Shown: positions 1-10,699 of the stretch, piece after piece | Layout: each line of letters begins with the position of its first letter | Numbering within the stretch: the first letter of the stretch is position 1 | Assembly (NCBI GenBank): GCA_030704615.1 | Contig: CM060732.1 | Span: 28,875,053-28,939,052 of the forward strand | DNA length: 64,000 nucleotides | Reading direction: 5' to 3' | Origin: Takakia lepidozioides | Lineage: Eukaryota > Streptophyta > Takakiopsida > Takakiales > Takakiaceae | Made by a program: the position numbers and the translations under genes | The notes under the pieces: model-generated | The model's input: the letters and a program-made list of their open reading frames with translations, nothing else | Told to the model about the DNA's origin: nothing | Database searches by the model: none

Positions 1-1346
1 GCACATTCGGACTACAAACGTGCGAGACGGACTCCAAGAGGTCACGCATCTCGTCTTCGGTCAAGGGCTCTCGGTCGAACCATCTTCAGACATGATTTTG
101 CCAAGAGCAATCTTGTGGGCTGCCTTCAGCTGAATCTGCTTTGGTCTGGCTCCGGGGCTCAATTTCACCTCCTCTTTTATGATGTCGTGTGCTTCCTGCA
201 CAGCCTCTCGCCAAGGGTGGTCAGTGGACCCCCAACGTGTATGCAAGCTCTAGTCAGTCCGGGAGCAATGGATTACGTAATATTGCTTGGCTCTGCACAT
301 GGACATGCACGTCGGTGGTTCTTTGCAATGTGCACACTTGAAAGAACCCGCAGGAGCTTGGCTGGAGACAATGAATGGATGATGCGTTGTGCCAGTCCAA
401 TCCGTCTCGTTTCTCCGCCCTCCTTTGGAAAGAAAGTGGAAGCAGGTGGGATTGAGGCACCTCAGCTTCCCCCCACAGAGGACATATCGTACACGAACAC
501 CATCAGCAATTTTCGTGCTACTGGTCTTCGTCACACACCAGGGGTGTCCGTCATGCTTTTGATCCATGTCTGTTAACATCCCGGAGGCTTTGTTTGACGA
601 AGAAACAGGTGAAACTCGAAGATGACATTGCCATCGACTTCGGGAGGTAGAAACGTTACCTTTCTAACTGGGAATTTGGCATAGTCAAGAGCAGCCAGCT
701 CGGAGCGAGAACCATCGAGGTGATGTTGTCGTAGGAGCTGCACAATGGACCGGGTTGGAGTTATCTCTCGAGGGCACATGCGTAGCACCTACAGAGACGT
801 CCATGCCGGATTTGAACGACCGCGTGTGGAGGACATGGGTACCTCAATGCAATCATCTTCCTCGTCGGAAATGTTTAATACGTCCAGACGAGAAGCTATG
901 GAGGGTCTTGACGGTCCAGGTCGGAATGATTATCGTTGCATACCCTCTCTGTTGGCAGTGGCCGCCTGTCGGTTTCCGGACTCCTTTGTGGATGGTGTGG
1001 GCAGCGACTGATTCGGAAGGGGAATGGGCATTCCAATCTCGTACAGGATGGTGTCTGATGGGGGTACGTGCCATTCGATTCCGCAACCTCCGTCGTTACC
1101 TAGCACGACAATGGTCTCGTCAACCTGTCCAGGAACATCCTTCCTTTCTTCTTCCAAATAAATTGTGCCCGGTTTGAGCTTGAATTTGGAACAAAGGTAA
1201 GTTTCAATCACTCTGCAAAGTCCTCCCTCGTTTGGGATCCAGGCTCTCCCAAGTTGCGGAGGACAGCAAACTATAGCGTAGGAATTCGGAGCCATCGAAC
1301 ACCGCACGAAGTTGGCAGTGCGAGGTTCAGTATAGCGACAGACCAA
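1..1346 (-). pseudogene. Mutator-like (MULE) transposase, 5' part, broken copy
   Basis: Read right to left this is the N-terminal part of a MULE-type transposase, cut by the window edge. The likely start is the ATG at 1295 (MAPNSYAIVCCPP). Recognisable blocks are a Cys-rich N-terminus with EEERKD (1295-930), GSRSELAALDYAKF (about 713-672), DMDQKHDGHPWCVTKT through CAHCKEPPTC (573-265) and EEVKLSPGARPKQIQL (246-100). Each has a colinear partner in the gene at 60085-63669. The frame changes between blocks (about 900-790, 580, 250 and 75), so this copy cannot make the full protein. The catalytic part lies beyond position 1. A palindrome array starts about 340 bases upstream of its 5' end, the same arrangement as the second copy. 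Homology to the second copy is clear; assignment to MULE rests on that copy. Confidence 0.8.
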
Positions 1347-1689
1347 GGCTCACAGGCACCATGCGGAGTCCATCGACGATTGGAAGTCGCACATTGAAGT
1401 GGAAAGTATTGTTTCAAGCTACATGCATGAAGGTGGGAGGTGTGAATCCATAGCCAGTAAGTATGACAATGATGGCCGATTCGGCGACGAAATAACATCT
1501 CCTGACAGTTTCTCTTGAGGTGGATCCAGCAGTATTCTCGATGCAGACAGGAACGTTCGCACTGACAAGTGCCAGTACTGTTAGTTAAAAAAAACGGTCA
1601 GACAACCAAGTTGTGCTCATCAAGACTGGCCGCAATTGTGTTGTTTCGGAACAATGCAACCCATTCAGGTTCCAGATTTCCAGTCCCGA
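1347..1689. other. MULE 5' flank, no gene seen
   Basis: This stretch lies between the broken transposase and the palindrome array. I see no convincing coding sequence. By position it would hold the promoter and leader of the minus-strand transposase gene. No clear TATA box or splice site was found. Confidence 0.4.
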
Positions 1690-3265
1690 GTGATTCTTTC
1701 GATTGCTGGTGGACGGAAATACGGCGCCGCATTTCCGTATTGCATCTTGGTCATGCACCAGAGCGACGGAAATGCGGCACCGAGTTTCCGTCCGGGGGAA
1801 ACCTTATACTCTCCAAAAGAAATGCGGTAACGCATTTCCATCCAGCAAGCACGGTATGTGAAGGTCGAACGGAAATGCGGTACCGCATTTCCGTTTTGAT
1901 TGAGAATTATGAACAACGGGAACAGAAATGCGGCACCGCATTTCCGTCCGAGTCGCACTTTCCGACATTCCAGAACGGAAATGCGGCGCCGCATTTCCAT
2001 TTTGTATCTGATGCATGGAGCCGAGTGCAATTCCGACCGCTTGAGACATTCATACTATCCAGAACGGAAATGCGGTAGCGCATTTCCGTTCTGACTGAAA
2101 ATCGTGAACCATCGGAACTGAAATGCGGCAGCGCATTTCCATCCGAGTCGCACCTGCCAACATTCCAGAACGCAAATGCGGCACCGCATTTCCATTCTGA
2201 TGAAAAATCGTGAAACACTGGAACTGAATGTCGTACCGCATTTCCGTCGGAGTCGCACCTTCCGACATTCCAAAACGGAAATGCGGCGCCGCATTTCCGT
2301 TTTGTATGTGAGGCATGGAGCTGTGGAAGAACGAAAATGCGGCACCGCATTTCCGCCAAGTCAGACCTTAATACTCTACTACAGAACGGAAATGCGCTAC
2401 CCGCATTTCCGTTCTGACTGAAAATCGTGAACACGGGAACAGAAATGCGGCACCGCATTTCCGTCCGAGTCGCACCTTCCGACATTCTAGAACGGAAATG
2501 CGGCGCCGCATTTCCGTTTTGTTATATGAGGCCTGGAGCTGTGGGACTGAAATGTGGTGCCCGCATTTCCATCCATGTGAGACCTTCAAACTTTCCAGAC
2601 CGGAAATGCGGCACCCGCATTTCTGTTCAGGTGAGACCTCTATACTTTCCCGAACGGAAATGTGGCACGGCATTTCCGTTCATCACTAAGGTATGTGAAG
2701 GGGGAACGGAAATGCGGTACCGCATTTCGATTCAGATTGAAAATCATGAACCACGGGGAACTGAAATGTTGTGCCGCATTTTCCGTCCGAATCGCACCTT
2801 TTCGACATTCCAGAACGGAAATGCGGCGCCGCATTTCCTTTTTGGTATCTCCCATATGGAGCCTGTGGGACGGAAATGCGGCACCCTATTTCCGTTCAAC
2901 AACTAGGTATGTGAAGGGGAACGGAAATGCGGTAACCGCATTTCCGTTCACATTGAAATCAGAACCCCGGGAATTGAAATGTTGTGCCGCATTTCCGTCC
3001 GAATCGCACCTTTCGACATTCCAGAACGGAAATGCGGCGCGCCATTTCCCTTTTGTATCTCATACATGGAGCTGTGGGACGGAAATGCGGAAAACCGTAT
3101 TCCGTTTCAACAACTAAGGTGTGTGAAGGTGGAACGGAAATGCGTGCCGCATTTTCTTCCACAAGTACGGATGTGTAGCTTCGTGATGGTACTTAACGGA
3201 AATGCGGCGCCGCATTCGTCATTTTCACTCCAACTCATGAATCAGACGCTGGGACGGAAATGCCT
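1690..3265. repeat. Palindrome array A (about 28 units, ~53-bp period)
   Basis: About 28 copies of a near-perfect 22-bp palindrome: half-site GGAAATGCGGC followed by its reverse complement. The two central bases vary (GC, CA, TA, AG). Units start roughly every 53 bases, for example near 1871, 1924, 1977, 2276, 2494, 2816, 3028 and 3198. Spacers are also related (CATTCCAGAAC, GTCCGAGTCGCACCTTCC, TGAAGGGGGAAC), with a longer-order period of several units. The array sits on the 5' side of the minus-strand MULE gene. Units near the right end are more decayed. Open frames inside it read as repeated RRISVLECRKV-like peptides and are by-products of the repeat. Confidence 0.95.
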
Positions 3266-3495
3266 TGAAATGTGAACACGTGGAGCAACGGAATTGCGGC
3301 ACATGTCTGCACTCTATCTAACTGAAGTGGCATGAGGCGGCGCGGCCTGACCGTTGGATATGATGTTTGTTTTTTGGACGGAAGGCGTACCCTCCAACGA
3401 TTCGAATTTCGTAATGACGCGAAGTCCACGAGGAGACACTTTTCGTCCAAAACCCTTTCGAACCCAAGTGGTGCATCACCGTCGTTCAATCTCCT

Positions 3496-3995
3496 NNNNN
3501 NNNNNNNNNNNNNNNNNNNNNNNNNNNNNNNNNNNNNNNNNNNNNNNNNNNNNNNNNNNNNNNNNNNNNNNNNNNNNNNNNNNNNNNNNNNNNNNNNNNN
3601 NNNNNNNNNNNNNNNNNNNNNNNNNNNNNNNNNNNNNNNNNNNNNNNNNNNNNNNNNNNNNNNNNNNNNNNNNNNNNNNNNNNNNNNNNNNNNNNNNNNN
3701 NNNNNNNNNNNNNNNNNNNNNNNNNNNNNNNNNNNNNNNNNNNNNNNNNNNNNNNNNNNNNNNNNNNNNNNNNNNNNNNNNNNNNNNNNNNNNNNNNNNN
3801 NNNNNNNNNNNNNNNNNNNNNNNNNNNNNNNNNNNNNNNNNNNNNNNNNNNNNNNNNNNNNNNNNNNNNNNNNNNNNNNNNNNNNNNNNNNNNNNNNNNN
3901 NNNNNNNNNNNNNNNNNNNNNNNNNNNNNNNNNNNNNNNNNNNNNNNNNNNNNNNNNNNNNNNNNNNNNNNNNNNNNNNNNNNNNNNNNNNNNNN
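3496..3995. other. Assembly gap (500 N)
   Basis: Exactly 500 N, a typical scaffold spacer of unknown true length. The flank at 3266-3495 holds no recognisable gene. The sequence right of the gap begins inside the PLE terminal repeat, so the start of PLE-1 lies in the gap. Confidence 0.99.
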
Positions 3996-5085
3996 CTTGG
4001 GAATTATCCCATATCGTTTGCACATAGTGAGGGTGCTTTTCTAGTATATAAGGATAGGCTTGGCTCTTAGGACTTCATCTCTTGGTGTTCCTGATGAGCT
4101 TGAGCAATCAAGCGAAACTTGTTTGGAATAAAACACCTTAACTCTTTTTGTGTCTCCACATTTAGAGAAGAATTCGAGAGTCCAATTCCTTGCCCAGCCC
4201 GGCAACTTGTGCATCGAAGGGGTGGAGGGGCTCGCTCCGAGGGGAATCCCCACCTTGGATACTTCCGAGGCCTTTTTTCTTTCCAAAGCACGGGCGTATA
4301 GAGCCTTCCGTTTGACGCCATCTTAGCCACCGCTTACAATGGGGAAGGCGGCTGGGGGTATATGGTAATCGTGTCGGGCAGCTAATTTAGCCCCGACATA
4401 CACGGTTCCCCTGTCGTACGCCCGATGGTCGTAGAGAAGGGATTTGGTTGATCCTCCCTCGAGTTCATCTCAGCGATCAGAGGACTATGGGCATGCGCAA
4501 GCCTCATCCGACCTAACCTTCTCGTCGATGACCTCATGCGGTAATCCCTCCCATTCTTCCTTAGAGGTACGACCTCTGTTTGAAGGTGGGCCATATAAGT
4601 TTCCCAACTAGGGGTTGAGACTGACCCTATGTTTTTGGAGTGCCTTGAGCGCATGCTTGCCCATAGTGAGCAAGATTTTTTGTCGCTAAACAAGGAGAAG
4701 CAAACATAAAAAGCTTACGGTTGGAGCGAACGTGCCTCATTCTTCAATTAGAGAACCTTATCTCGTGAGGGCGGGAGTCCTGCATAAGACATAATAGTCT
4801 TATAGCATCCCTTTAGGCACGATAGCGCACTTTGTATGCAGATTGTCTTGGTTTCCATTGCATTTTATTTTGGGTCCTAAACCGGCCCCCCTTAAAATAC
4901 TTACTGTGTCTTTTTCCAGTATTTTTTCTATTTTTGTTATCTTTGCAAGCCTTGTTGACCACCCTAAACCCTAAACTCTTTTTCCATGGGAACTAGCAGG
5001 TAACAAACGTCCATGTCCTAGCTTAGGCGGCGGCCTTCTCATGCATTCCGCGTCTTCTTCTTCTAGCATGGTATCTCCATTCCTC
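3996..5085 (+). mobile_element. PLE-1 terminal repeat and 5' leader
   Basis: This block is nearly identical to 20004-20967, and its first ~180 bases also match about 55738-55925. It holds a hammerhead ribozyme and then about 900 bases of leader. Near the leader's end are two telomere-type units (CCACCCTAAACCCTAAAC, about 4961-4978), followed by the ORF1 region. Such partial direct repeats (pLTRs) with a ribozyme are typical of Penelope-like elements. Confidence 0.8.
4084..4137 (+). ncRNA. Hammerhead ribozyme, PLE-1 left (stem I damaged)
   Basis: Core CTGATGA (4091-4097), a 6-bp stem II GCTTGA/TCAAGC closed by a GCAA loop, and GAAA (4114-4117) followed by the two-base-pair stem III typical of PLE ribozymes. 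The outer stem I is GGTG/CACC. Compared with the intact copy at 20092, two bases (CA) just before CTGATGA are missing, which shortens inner stem I. Activity is therefore doubtful. Confidence 0.8.
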
Positions 5086-5960
5086 CCCCTTTGCTTACAT
5101 TTGTGCAACATCGGTCAAGGAATTCAAAAGTCTTAGGCATGAGCATGAAAAGACTTCCAAGTACCTCCAAAAATTGCGAGTGCAATTCGAAGAAGGCACC
5201 ATACCCAACTCCTTAGAATGAGTCCTCCTAAACTTCAAATAGGAGTATCCCGAGGCCCATCCGTCCTTGATGCGGAGCCTGGCCGAATGCACAACCGCAT
5301 ATCGGATCAAGTGCTTTGAAGCACTCATCCAAGCCCAAGAATCGCGACTTGCTAGCTGACCCACAAGCTCGAGCAATCGAAACCGGTCTGTGAGACTCGC
5401 CTCTCGGATTTTGATTTCGCCTTTACGATCCTTAAATTTGATAGGTGACAAGTCTAAGTCTTCCATCGAGTCGTGGCATCTTCATCTTAGCAATCTCTTC
5501 GTTACTCATGTAGATGCATTTCTCATTCACAAACAACTTTCCGACGTCAGCAAGGCCGCGGCTATCGCAGCTCGCAACGTTGCTCGGGAGGTGCTATGGA
5601 AGAAGCGGAGACCCTCCCTGTGGAACCGTCCATTGCTACCCTCGTGAAACGCGAGGTGTCAAGGAAGTCTCAAGGAGGTGAAGAAGGTGGTGTAACAAAA
5701 AAATTTTTGTTTCCATCCAGGTGAAACCTAAGCCCAGAAGTCTTGGGACCAAACCGGCTAGTAAGCCTAATGTCGAACCTGGCGGAAAGTCCGAGAAACG
5801 TCAAGCAGCATAAAGGTAATCCCGGTCTCCACCCGTGTGCTGCGTCACCTACCTCTTTCAACAAGAGGTCAGGCCCGAACCGCACAACCGGTTCTGGTAC
5901 GGGAGGCCGAAAACTTCAGCGAGGGTCACGGAAAACCGGCCACGGCAAAGGGTGCGAACG
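5086..5960 (+). pseudogene. PLE-1 ORF1, degenerate
   Basis: The plus strand encodes scattered matches to the open ORF1 at 23055-24197. HEHEKTSKYLQKLRVQFEEG (about 5130-5195) matches the coiled-coil segment. Near 5595-5665 the peptide LPVEPSIATLVKREV matches LPTEPTIAELVRKEV of the intact ORF1. Stops and frame changes separate the segments. The probable role is the RNA-binding ORF1 protein of the PLE. The C-terminal basic tail is barely recognisable. Confidence 0.65.
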
Positions 5961-5989
5961 ACGACGACGACGAGACGAAGCGGCCATAC

Positions 5990-6891
5990 GTACCTCCTCA
6001 TAGACGCGGGGGGCGCACGAGGAGTCTCTTCTGGTACCCCCCGCTCGTAGACCCGAAGGCTTACGCTTTGTTGCTCTTTGCTAGGAAGACTCCCTCCCAA
6101 GTGGAATGCAGGCGTCACCAACACTGCTATCCACAACTATAGCAGAGGGTTCTCTCCTTTGCGGAGCGACAACTCCCTGGGCCTGGTCTCAATTACATTC
6201 CTCTCCTCTTCTTCCCTTCCTTCCCCCTCCCCCCCGAATCTTCATCATCACACCGAATTCAACAATTTTGCTCGAAGCTTGAGGTTGCGAACGTTCTTCT
6301 CCGGCAAAGAGACAACGACGAGGTCCCTCTTTCGCGTTCCGAATCCATCATTCAATCCGCCAGTGGAATCTCAACCGCTCGAGGCCATCATTCGAGAAGG
6401 TAATGATCTTTTGTCTAGCGTTTGGATCGAATCGCCCGCAATGCACGACCTTGTCTGCCGAGACACTTGAGACTTGCTCTCAAAAGATTGAGGTCGGATC
6501 CGGACCTTGTCATCAAGCCGCCGAAAAAATCTTGGTCTTGTGCTTATGGACAAACTTGGTACTGCAAGAGGCGATGCGGCAACTCTCAACACCGAAGTTT
6601 TATCGTCCCGTGGATCCGTACCGTGGGAGAACTTTGGTCAGGTTGGAGGTCTAGCTTGCCATCCACTCTACAGGTTTGCGATCTCCACCAAAGAATGAAT
6701 TACATTCCGCCAACGCCCTCGTCGTCCATGACTTTCGAGCTTGTGCTTTGTACTTCATTCCGTAAGTGCCAAACCCGTGCTTGTTGGAAGACCCATTTGT
6801 TCTACAACAATACATCTTCGAGCATGCTTCCTTGCTCCAGTCACCAACTCCTTCCGGTACTTCTCAAGGAACCCACTCATTTGGTTGATTC
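5990..6891 (+). pseudogene. PLE-1 ORF2 (reverse transcriptase), N-terminal half
   Basis: The segment from RSLFWYPPLVDPKAYALLLF to FARSLRLRTFFSGKE and LFRVPNPSFNPP aligns with the ORF2 start at 24146 (KLFWWPLRDVEGYKLYLF, LARSLRLRYHFRD, FRVPQPSWD). Further on, LRSDPDLVIKP is followed in another frame by LGLVLMDKL, resembling the segment before the fingers domain of PLE reverse transcriptases. Several frameshifts are present. The frame runs to HLVDS, where the gypsy retrotransposon is inserted at 6892. The remainder continues at 18823. Confidence 0.75.
6888..6891. repeat. Target-site duplication (left), ATTC
   Basis: ATTC directly precedes the TG of the retrotransposon and is repeated at 18823-18826. 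Removing the insert and one ATTC rejoins the PLE frame (HLVDS to LTLLREV). It is 4 bases long; Ty3/gypsy elements usually give 5. Confidence 0.75.
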
Positions 6892-7235
6892 TGTCAAGTT
6901 AAATAAGCACAGTGTGAAAACAGCTAGAATAAAACTAGTTATTTGTCTTTAACACTTGGATTTAGGTCAAGTGTTAAATCAGGTGTCAAGTTTAGTTTGA
7001 CACCTGGTCTGTCTTATCTTCACGAGAGCGGCAGTCGCGCAGCTCATCTCTCTCGAGTTGAGCCTGCGCGACCGAGCTCCTACATCGTTTAGGACTGAGT
7101 GTGCTTATGATGGGAGTGTAGGTTGTTGTGGGGTGGAGTCCCCATAGCTTGGGGTGCCCCTGGCTCGACTTCATTTCTAAGAGTGATGGTTTGGTTTCAT
7201 GCTTTGCATCGTGTGTGTCCTTAGCTTTCTTATCA
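6892..7235 (+). repeat. 5' LTR (core shared with the 3' LTR)
   Basis: These 344 bases match 18391-18736 almost exactly, from TGTCAAGTTAAATAAGC to CTTTCTTATCA. The match stops at 7235. The 3' copy continues into an 86-bp block that is missing here. An 18-base inverted repeat (7037-7054 against 7236-7253, CAGCTCATCTCTCTCGAG and its reverse complement) lies across this boundary. No standard tRNA primer-binding site is obvious right after 7235. Confidence 0.85.
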
Positions 7236-8115
7236 CTCGAGAGAGATGAGCTGTCTAGTTTTCTAGTGCTAAGCTAGATATGATGTTTTCTGTTTTTAAG
7301 CACTATTATAATATAGCTTGGTCACAGGGAGCCTGCAGTCAGACGGCTATGTGTGCCGAGTGGAGCAGTACAAGAAGGCGGAAACCATTTGAAGTGTTGC
7401 TGCAACAGTTCAAAGCCAACATAATCAGCCTGGGAGACAAGGAGGCCTGCCGTGCTCAGTTATGAGGGCACTCGTGCTGCAAAGCGCAAGAAAGACCACT
7501 GGTCGGAATCCCCCGTTTGGGCTGGCTGGGCTTGATTTATATTGGCGACTTGGAGCGCTCCAGAGTTTTGTGTGGCAGTGGGGTTGAGCCGTTCAGGCTA
7601 TTCGTGTGTGGCTTGAACCTCACCAGCCTGCCTAGCACCTGTTGAGGGGGCTTGTTACAACCACTGCCTATATATATACTGGGATTCTTGCAGGGCCTGG
7701 CTGTACACGTTCATGATTTCAAACTCGTCCCGTGGTGGTGTAAGTGGATCTCTCTCAGCCTTTGCGAGGTAGACTGCGCTGCATGGTTGGTCGCTGATAC
7801 AAATTTGGCTTCACAACTGCTGCTTCTGTTGGATTGAGGCTCCTGGACTCTAACCAGAGGAGCCTCAACGGGAAACGGATCAGAAAGTGCAAGGTAGTAG
7901 AGTCGTCGTTTTAACTTCCTGGGGTTGTGCATGTCCCTTGTGGAGACGCTGGCAGAATTGAAACTTACACACAAGCTAGGTTCAAGCGGGTACGTGCCTG
8001 TGAGCAGTGCTGCGGCCCTTATGCCGAGTTATTCACGCTGGTGGTGTTCCTACTAGTAGGGAGTTATTCTAGCTAACTTCGAGCTATACTGCCTCAGTCC
8101 CGTCATGCTCATTAA
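7236..8115 (+). other. Retrotransposon leader
   Basis: An untranslated-looking stretch between the 5' LTR and the first extra ORF. The TGG at 7319 (TTGGTCACAGGGAGC) is a candidate primer-binding region but is not a convincing tRNA complement. A short frame near 7352-7462 (MCAEWSSTRRRKPFEVLLQQ) has no recognised match. Confidence 0.4.
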
Positions 8116-9068
8116 ATGTCTATCATGTGCACCGTGGCCCTTACGTTGTCACAGGAAGACAAATCTAGCTGTGAACCCTGGACCTCACAAAGTTCTCACA
8201 CCCTACCAGGAGTGGAACAAGAAAGTGCTCGAGAGATCCCCATTGAGAAATTGAAGGTTATCGGTTCCCTAGACAACTGGCGCAAGAGATTTGCTACCCC
8301 TTTTGAACCCGTAGACAAGAGCTGGCAACCCCAGGACTTCCTTCCTGAAGCTTCATCATCGGAAAGTTTCTTTGATGAGGTAACGGAGCTCCCGAGCCCG
8401 GGCCAGGGAACTGCCTGATGACTTTGTGATGTGGCGTTACAGAGAGGCCAGATACTGGGCCCACTTTGGTACCCTTGGGTAATGATAGTGATAGAGCTGA
8501 CTTCTCGCCCATCAGGTCTTTAGCAGGGAAGAAGGGCTGAAGGAACTCGTCATGCTCTAATTGGCCAATGCTCCAAGTGTGTGGAAATCAGACCATTGCA
8601 GATCACACAGATTACTCAACTGCACGATTTTTGGAGGAACAAATGACCTACAGGTACGGCACACAAAAGGTCACATCAACAATCAAGGCTGAGTGGATTA
8701 AGTGTGAGTTTCGGAGATATATGAGTGATTCAGGAGGAAACAAAGCAGTCGGCCCCATACTGGTCACAGAGAACGGACGGATTGGATGCGTGATCAATCA
8801 TTGAATTCAAGCATCAAAGTATCAGTGGAAGAAAGGGTGGAGATGTAACAGAGACCTCAAGACATGGTCTGGCAGTCGAGTTGAAGTGCAGGCTGCCGGT
8901 AATCTCCCTCCATGCGAGCTGGAACTTACGGGAAACGACCTGAGAGTCAGCAATGATAAGTATGTGGGACGGACACCTGAACAAATGCAGCTGATGACGA
9001 ACGGCAATGCGGTCCATCATGGAGGAGAAGCCGATCGGAGCTCAACAAATCGAGCTGCTCCGTGGTAA
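8116..9068 (+). pseudogene. Extra ORF region upstream of gag, unknown, broken
   Basis: Three open segments (8116-8418, 8568-8804, 8886-9068) lie in the leader, with protein-like composition (for example RELPDDFVMWRYREARYWAH in another frame near 8410-8475). I recognise no domain. They may be exons or broken parts of one protein upstream of gag, or chance frames. An A-run (about 9170-9187) follows. Confidence 0.3.
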
Positions 9069-9545
9069 TGGCGAGCGACCCCAAAACAACAGAGAACTAC
9101 ATGAACATGTTCGGAACTTGTAGATAACCTGGGAATGGTTCTTAATGGCGGGAACGTTTTGGTGTTAAAGAAAAAAAAAAAAAAAAACTTTGATCTAATT
9201 TAAATGATAAAGAGCCTGGTTGGTCATATCTTTGTCAAATGAGCTCCGTTTGACTCAGTTTTTTGAGGGGATAGCTGCAGAAAGGGGAAATCTACCTATC
9301 TAGACCTGGTTTCTGTTTTTGGGACTCTGCTAAAAATCTATGGAATTTTTAGAGTGTGAGTGTGCCATGAAAGATCCACAATCCTGTTCTAGAACCTGTG
9401 CTGGTCTATATAGAGACAAATCTGTGGATGTACTCCTTGTATGGCTGGGGAAATGAGGACGTCGTTGAAGGGCAGGTCTCTTCTCTTAGCCTGTGCACCA
9501 AAGGGGACAAGATTTATGTTTCCCAAGGAACTCAGACTGATTTGA

Positions 9546-10196
9546 GGAGAACAGTTGGACGAGTTGATTGCATACTGGGAGTCAGGCATTAGCAGTAGAC
9601 AACAGACTGCTGTAGTTGGCATTGAGGGCCTCAATATCGCCTTGGACAGTCAGAACTCTGTTGGAGCCAGCAGTTCTGCAGCTGTAGGTGAAATACCAAA
9701 GTGGGTGAAAGCTAGGCTTGGAACACAGCCAAAGACAGCCCCGGGGACCAAGGTGTTCAGCCACAAGGCCGTGGTGTACTGGAGCAGAGGAGCAGGAGCT
9801 ACACAAGTTTTGTGCAATCAGACACGGTTGCAGCCGATACGCTCTGCACAGGGCAACCACGAGCGGGGGTTCATCAGCAATGACATGTTTGTTGTGCGTG
9901 AAGGAGATGCAGTCATTCGCAATGAAGACACCCGCAACCGTCTCAAAGCTTTCGAGTTGAGAGACTATCAGACCCTACCTTTGTTTTCTTTAGTGTTCAG
10001 TGAGCGGGAGATAGGGGAGTATTGCTTTGTCTCTACCTGGCAGAAAGAGGAGGAGGGTTGGTTAGAGCGAGCTACTGTAGCTTGGGACAAGGTTAGTGGC
10101 AGGTTTCTGGACATAGATATACCTCCTACACCTTACCATCAAGCAGAGCGAGGCTTTGAGAGAAGTCTGGAAGTTGATAGCATAGATCAGGATTAG
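9546..10196 (+). CDS. Extra ORF between LTR and gag, unknown function
   Basis: An open frame of about 216 codons from a stop at 9543 to the TAG ending at 10196. It has no early ATG. A frame ending near 9540 (GTQTDLR) joins its start (REQLDELIAYWESG) if one base is changed, so the true ORF probably begins upstream near 9398. The protein is mixed alpha/beta in appearance: YWSRGAGATQVLCNQTRLQP, a segment GFISNDMFVVREGDAVIR, then FSLVFSEREIGEYCFVSTW and RFLDIDIPPTP. I do not recognise the family. Its place before gag is unusual for Ty3/gypsy elements. Confidence 0.5.
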   Translation, partial: GEQLDELIAYWESGISSRQQTAVVGIEGLNIALDSQNSVGASSSAAVGEIPKWVKARLGTQPKTAPGTKVFSHKAVVYWSRGAGATQVLCNQTRLQPIRSAQGNHERGFISNDMFVVREGDAVIRNEDTRNRLKAFELRDYQTLPLFSLVFSEREIGEYCFVSTWQKEEEGWLERATVAWDKVSGRFLDIDIPPTPYHQAERGFERSLEVDSIDQD

Positions 10197-10699
10197 ATCT
10201 TGCTTGGGCGGGCTTCTATTCTTCCCCTCCATCTCTGTACTATTTTCATTACCTTGTACTTGTAGTTGCCAAAGCCTCTGGTGGAGGCCAGTCAGTCCGG
10301 GTTTTGGGCTGGGATATTCTGCAGGATCAGCATTGCAGCTGGATTTTGGTGTGGGGGTGTTGATGTTTTGATTTCTTGTGTTTGGATCCCCCCCAACACC
10401 TGCATGCTTGACTGTGCGCCATGTTGGTTTTGTGTGGGCGCTTGCTTTCATAGGGATTAGGCCGGATTTGATCACCGGTCAATCCTAGAGTATGCTGTCG
10501 GTGGTGAGGCTGGAGTGATGACCAGCAAGACCACCAGTGTTTCTTCTATGGTGAGGCTGGGTTGATGACCAGCCAACCATAGGAGTTCTTGCGGTGGATG
10601 CAGGTGCAGGTGCCCTGAGCCATTGGATATGACCCTTAAACTGCAACAGGTGCCCACCCATGTCACTATTAGATTAGTACTAGAGCCTTATAGTGTTAC

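Noticed and set aside
1665-3162. Many overlapping ORFs with RRISVLECRKV-like repeats
   Set aside because: They follow the palindrome array on both strands and in several frames; they are periodic by-products, not proteins.
3235-4027. Long open frames spanning the N block on both strands
   Set aside because: They are open only because N codons cannot be stops; there is no sequence evidence.
9168-9190. A-run as the tail of a LINE or retrogene
   Set aside because: It lies inside the retrotransposon leader, and no element end or target duplication accompanies it.
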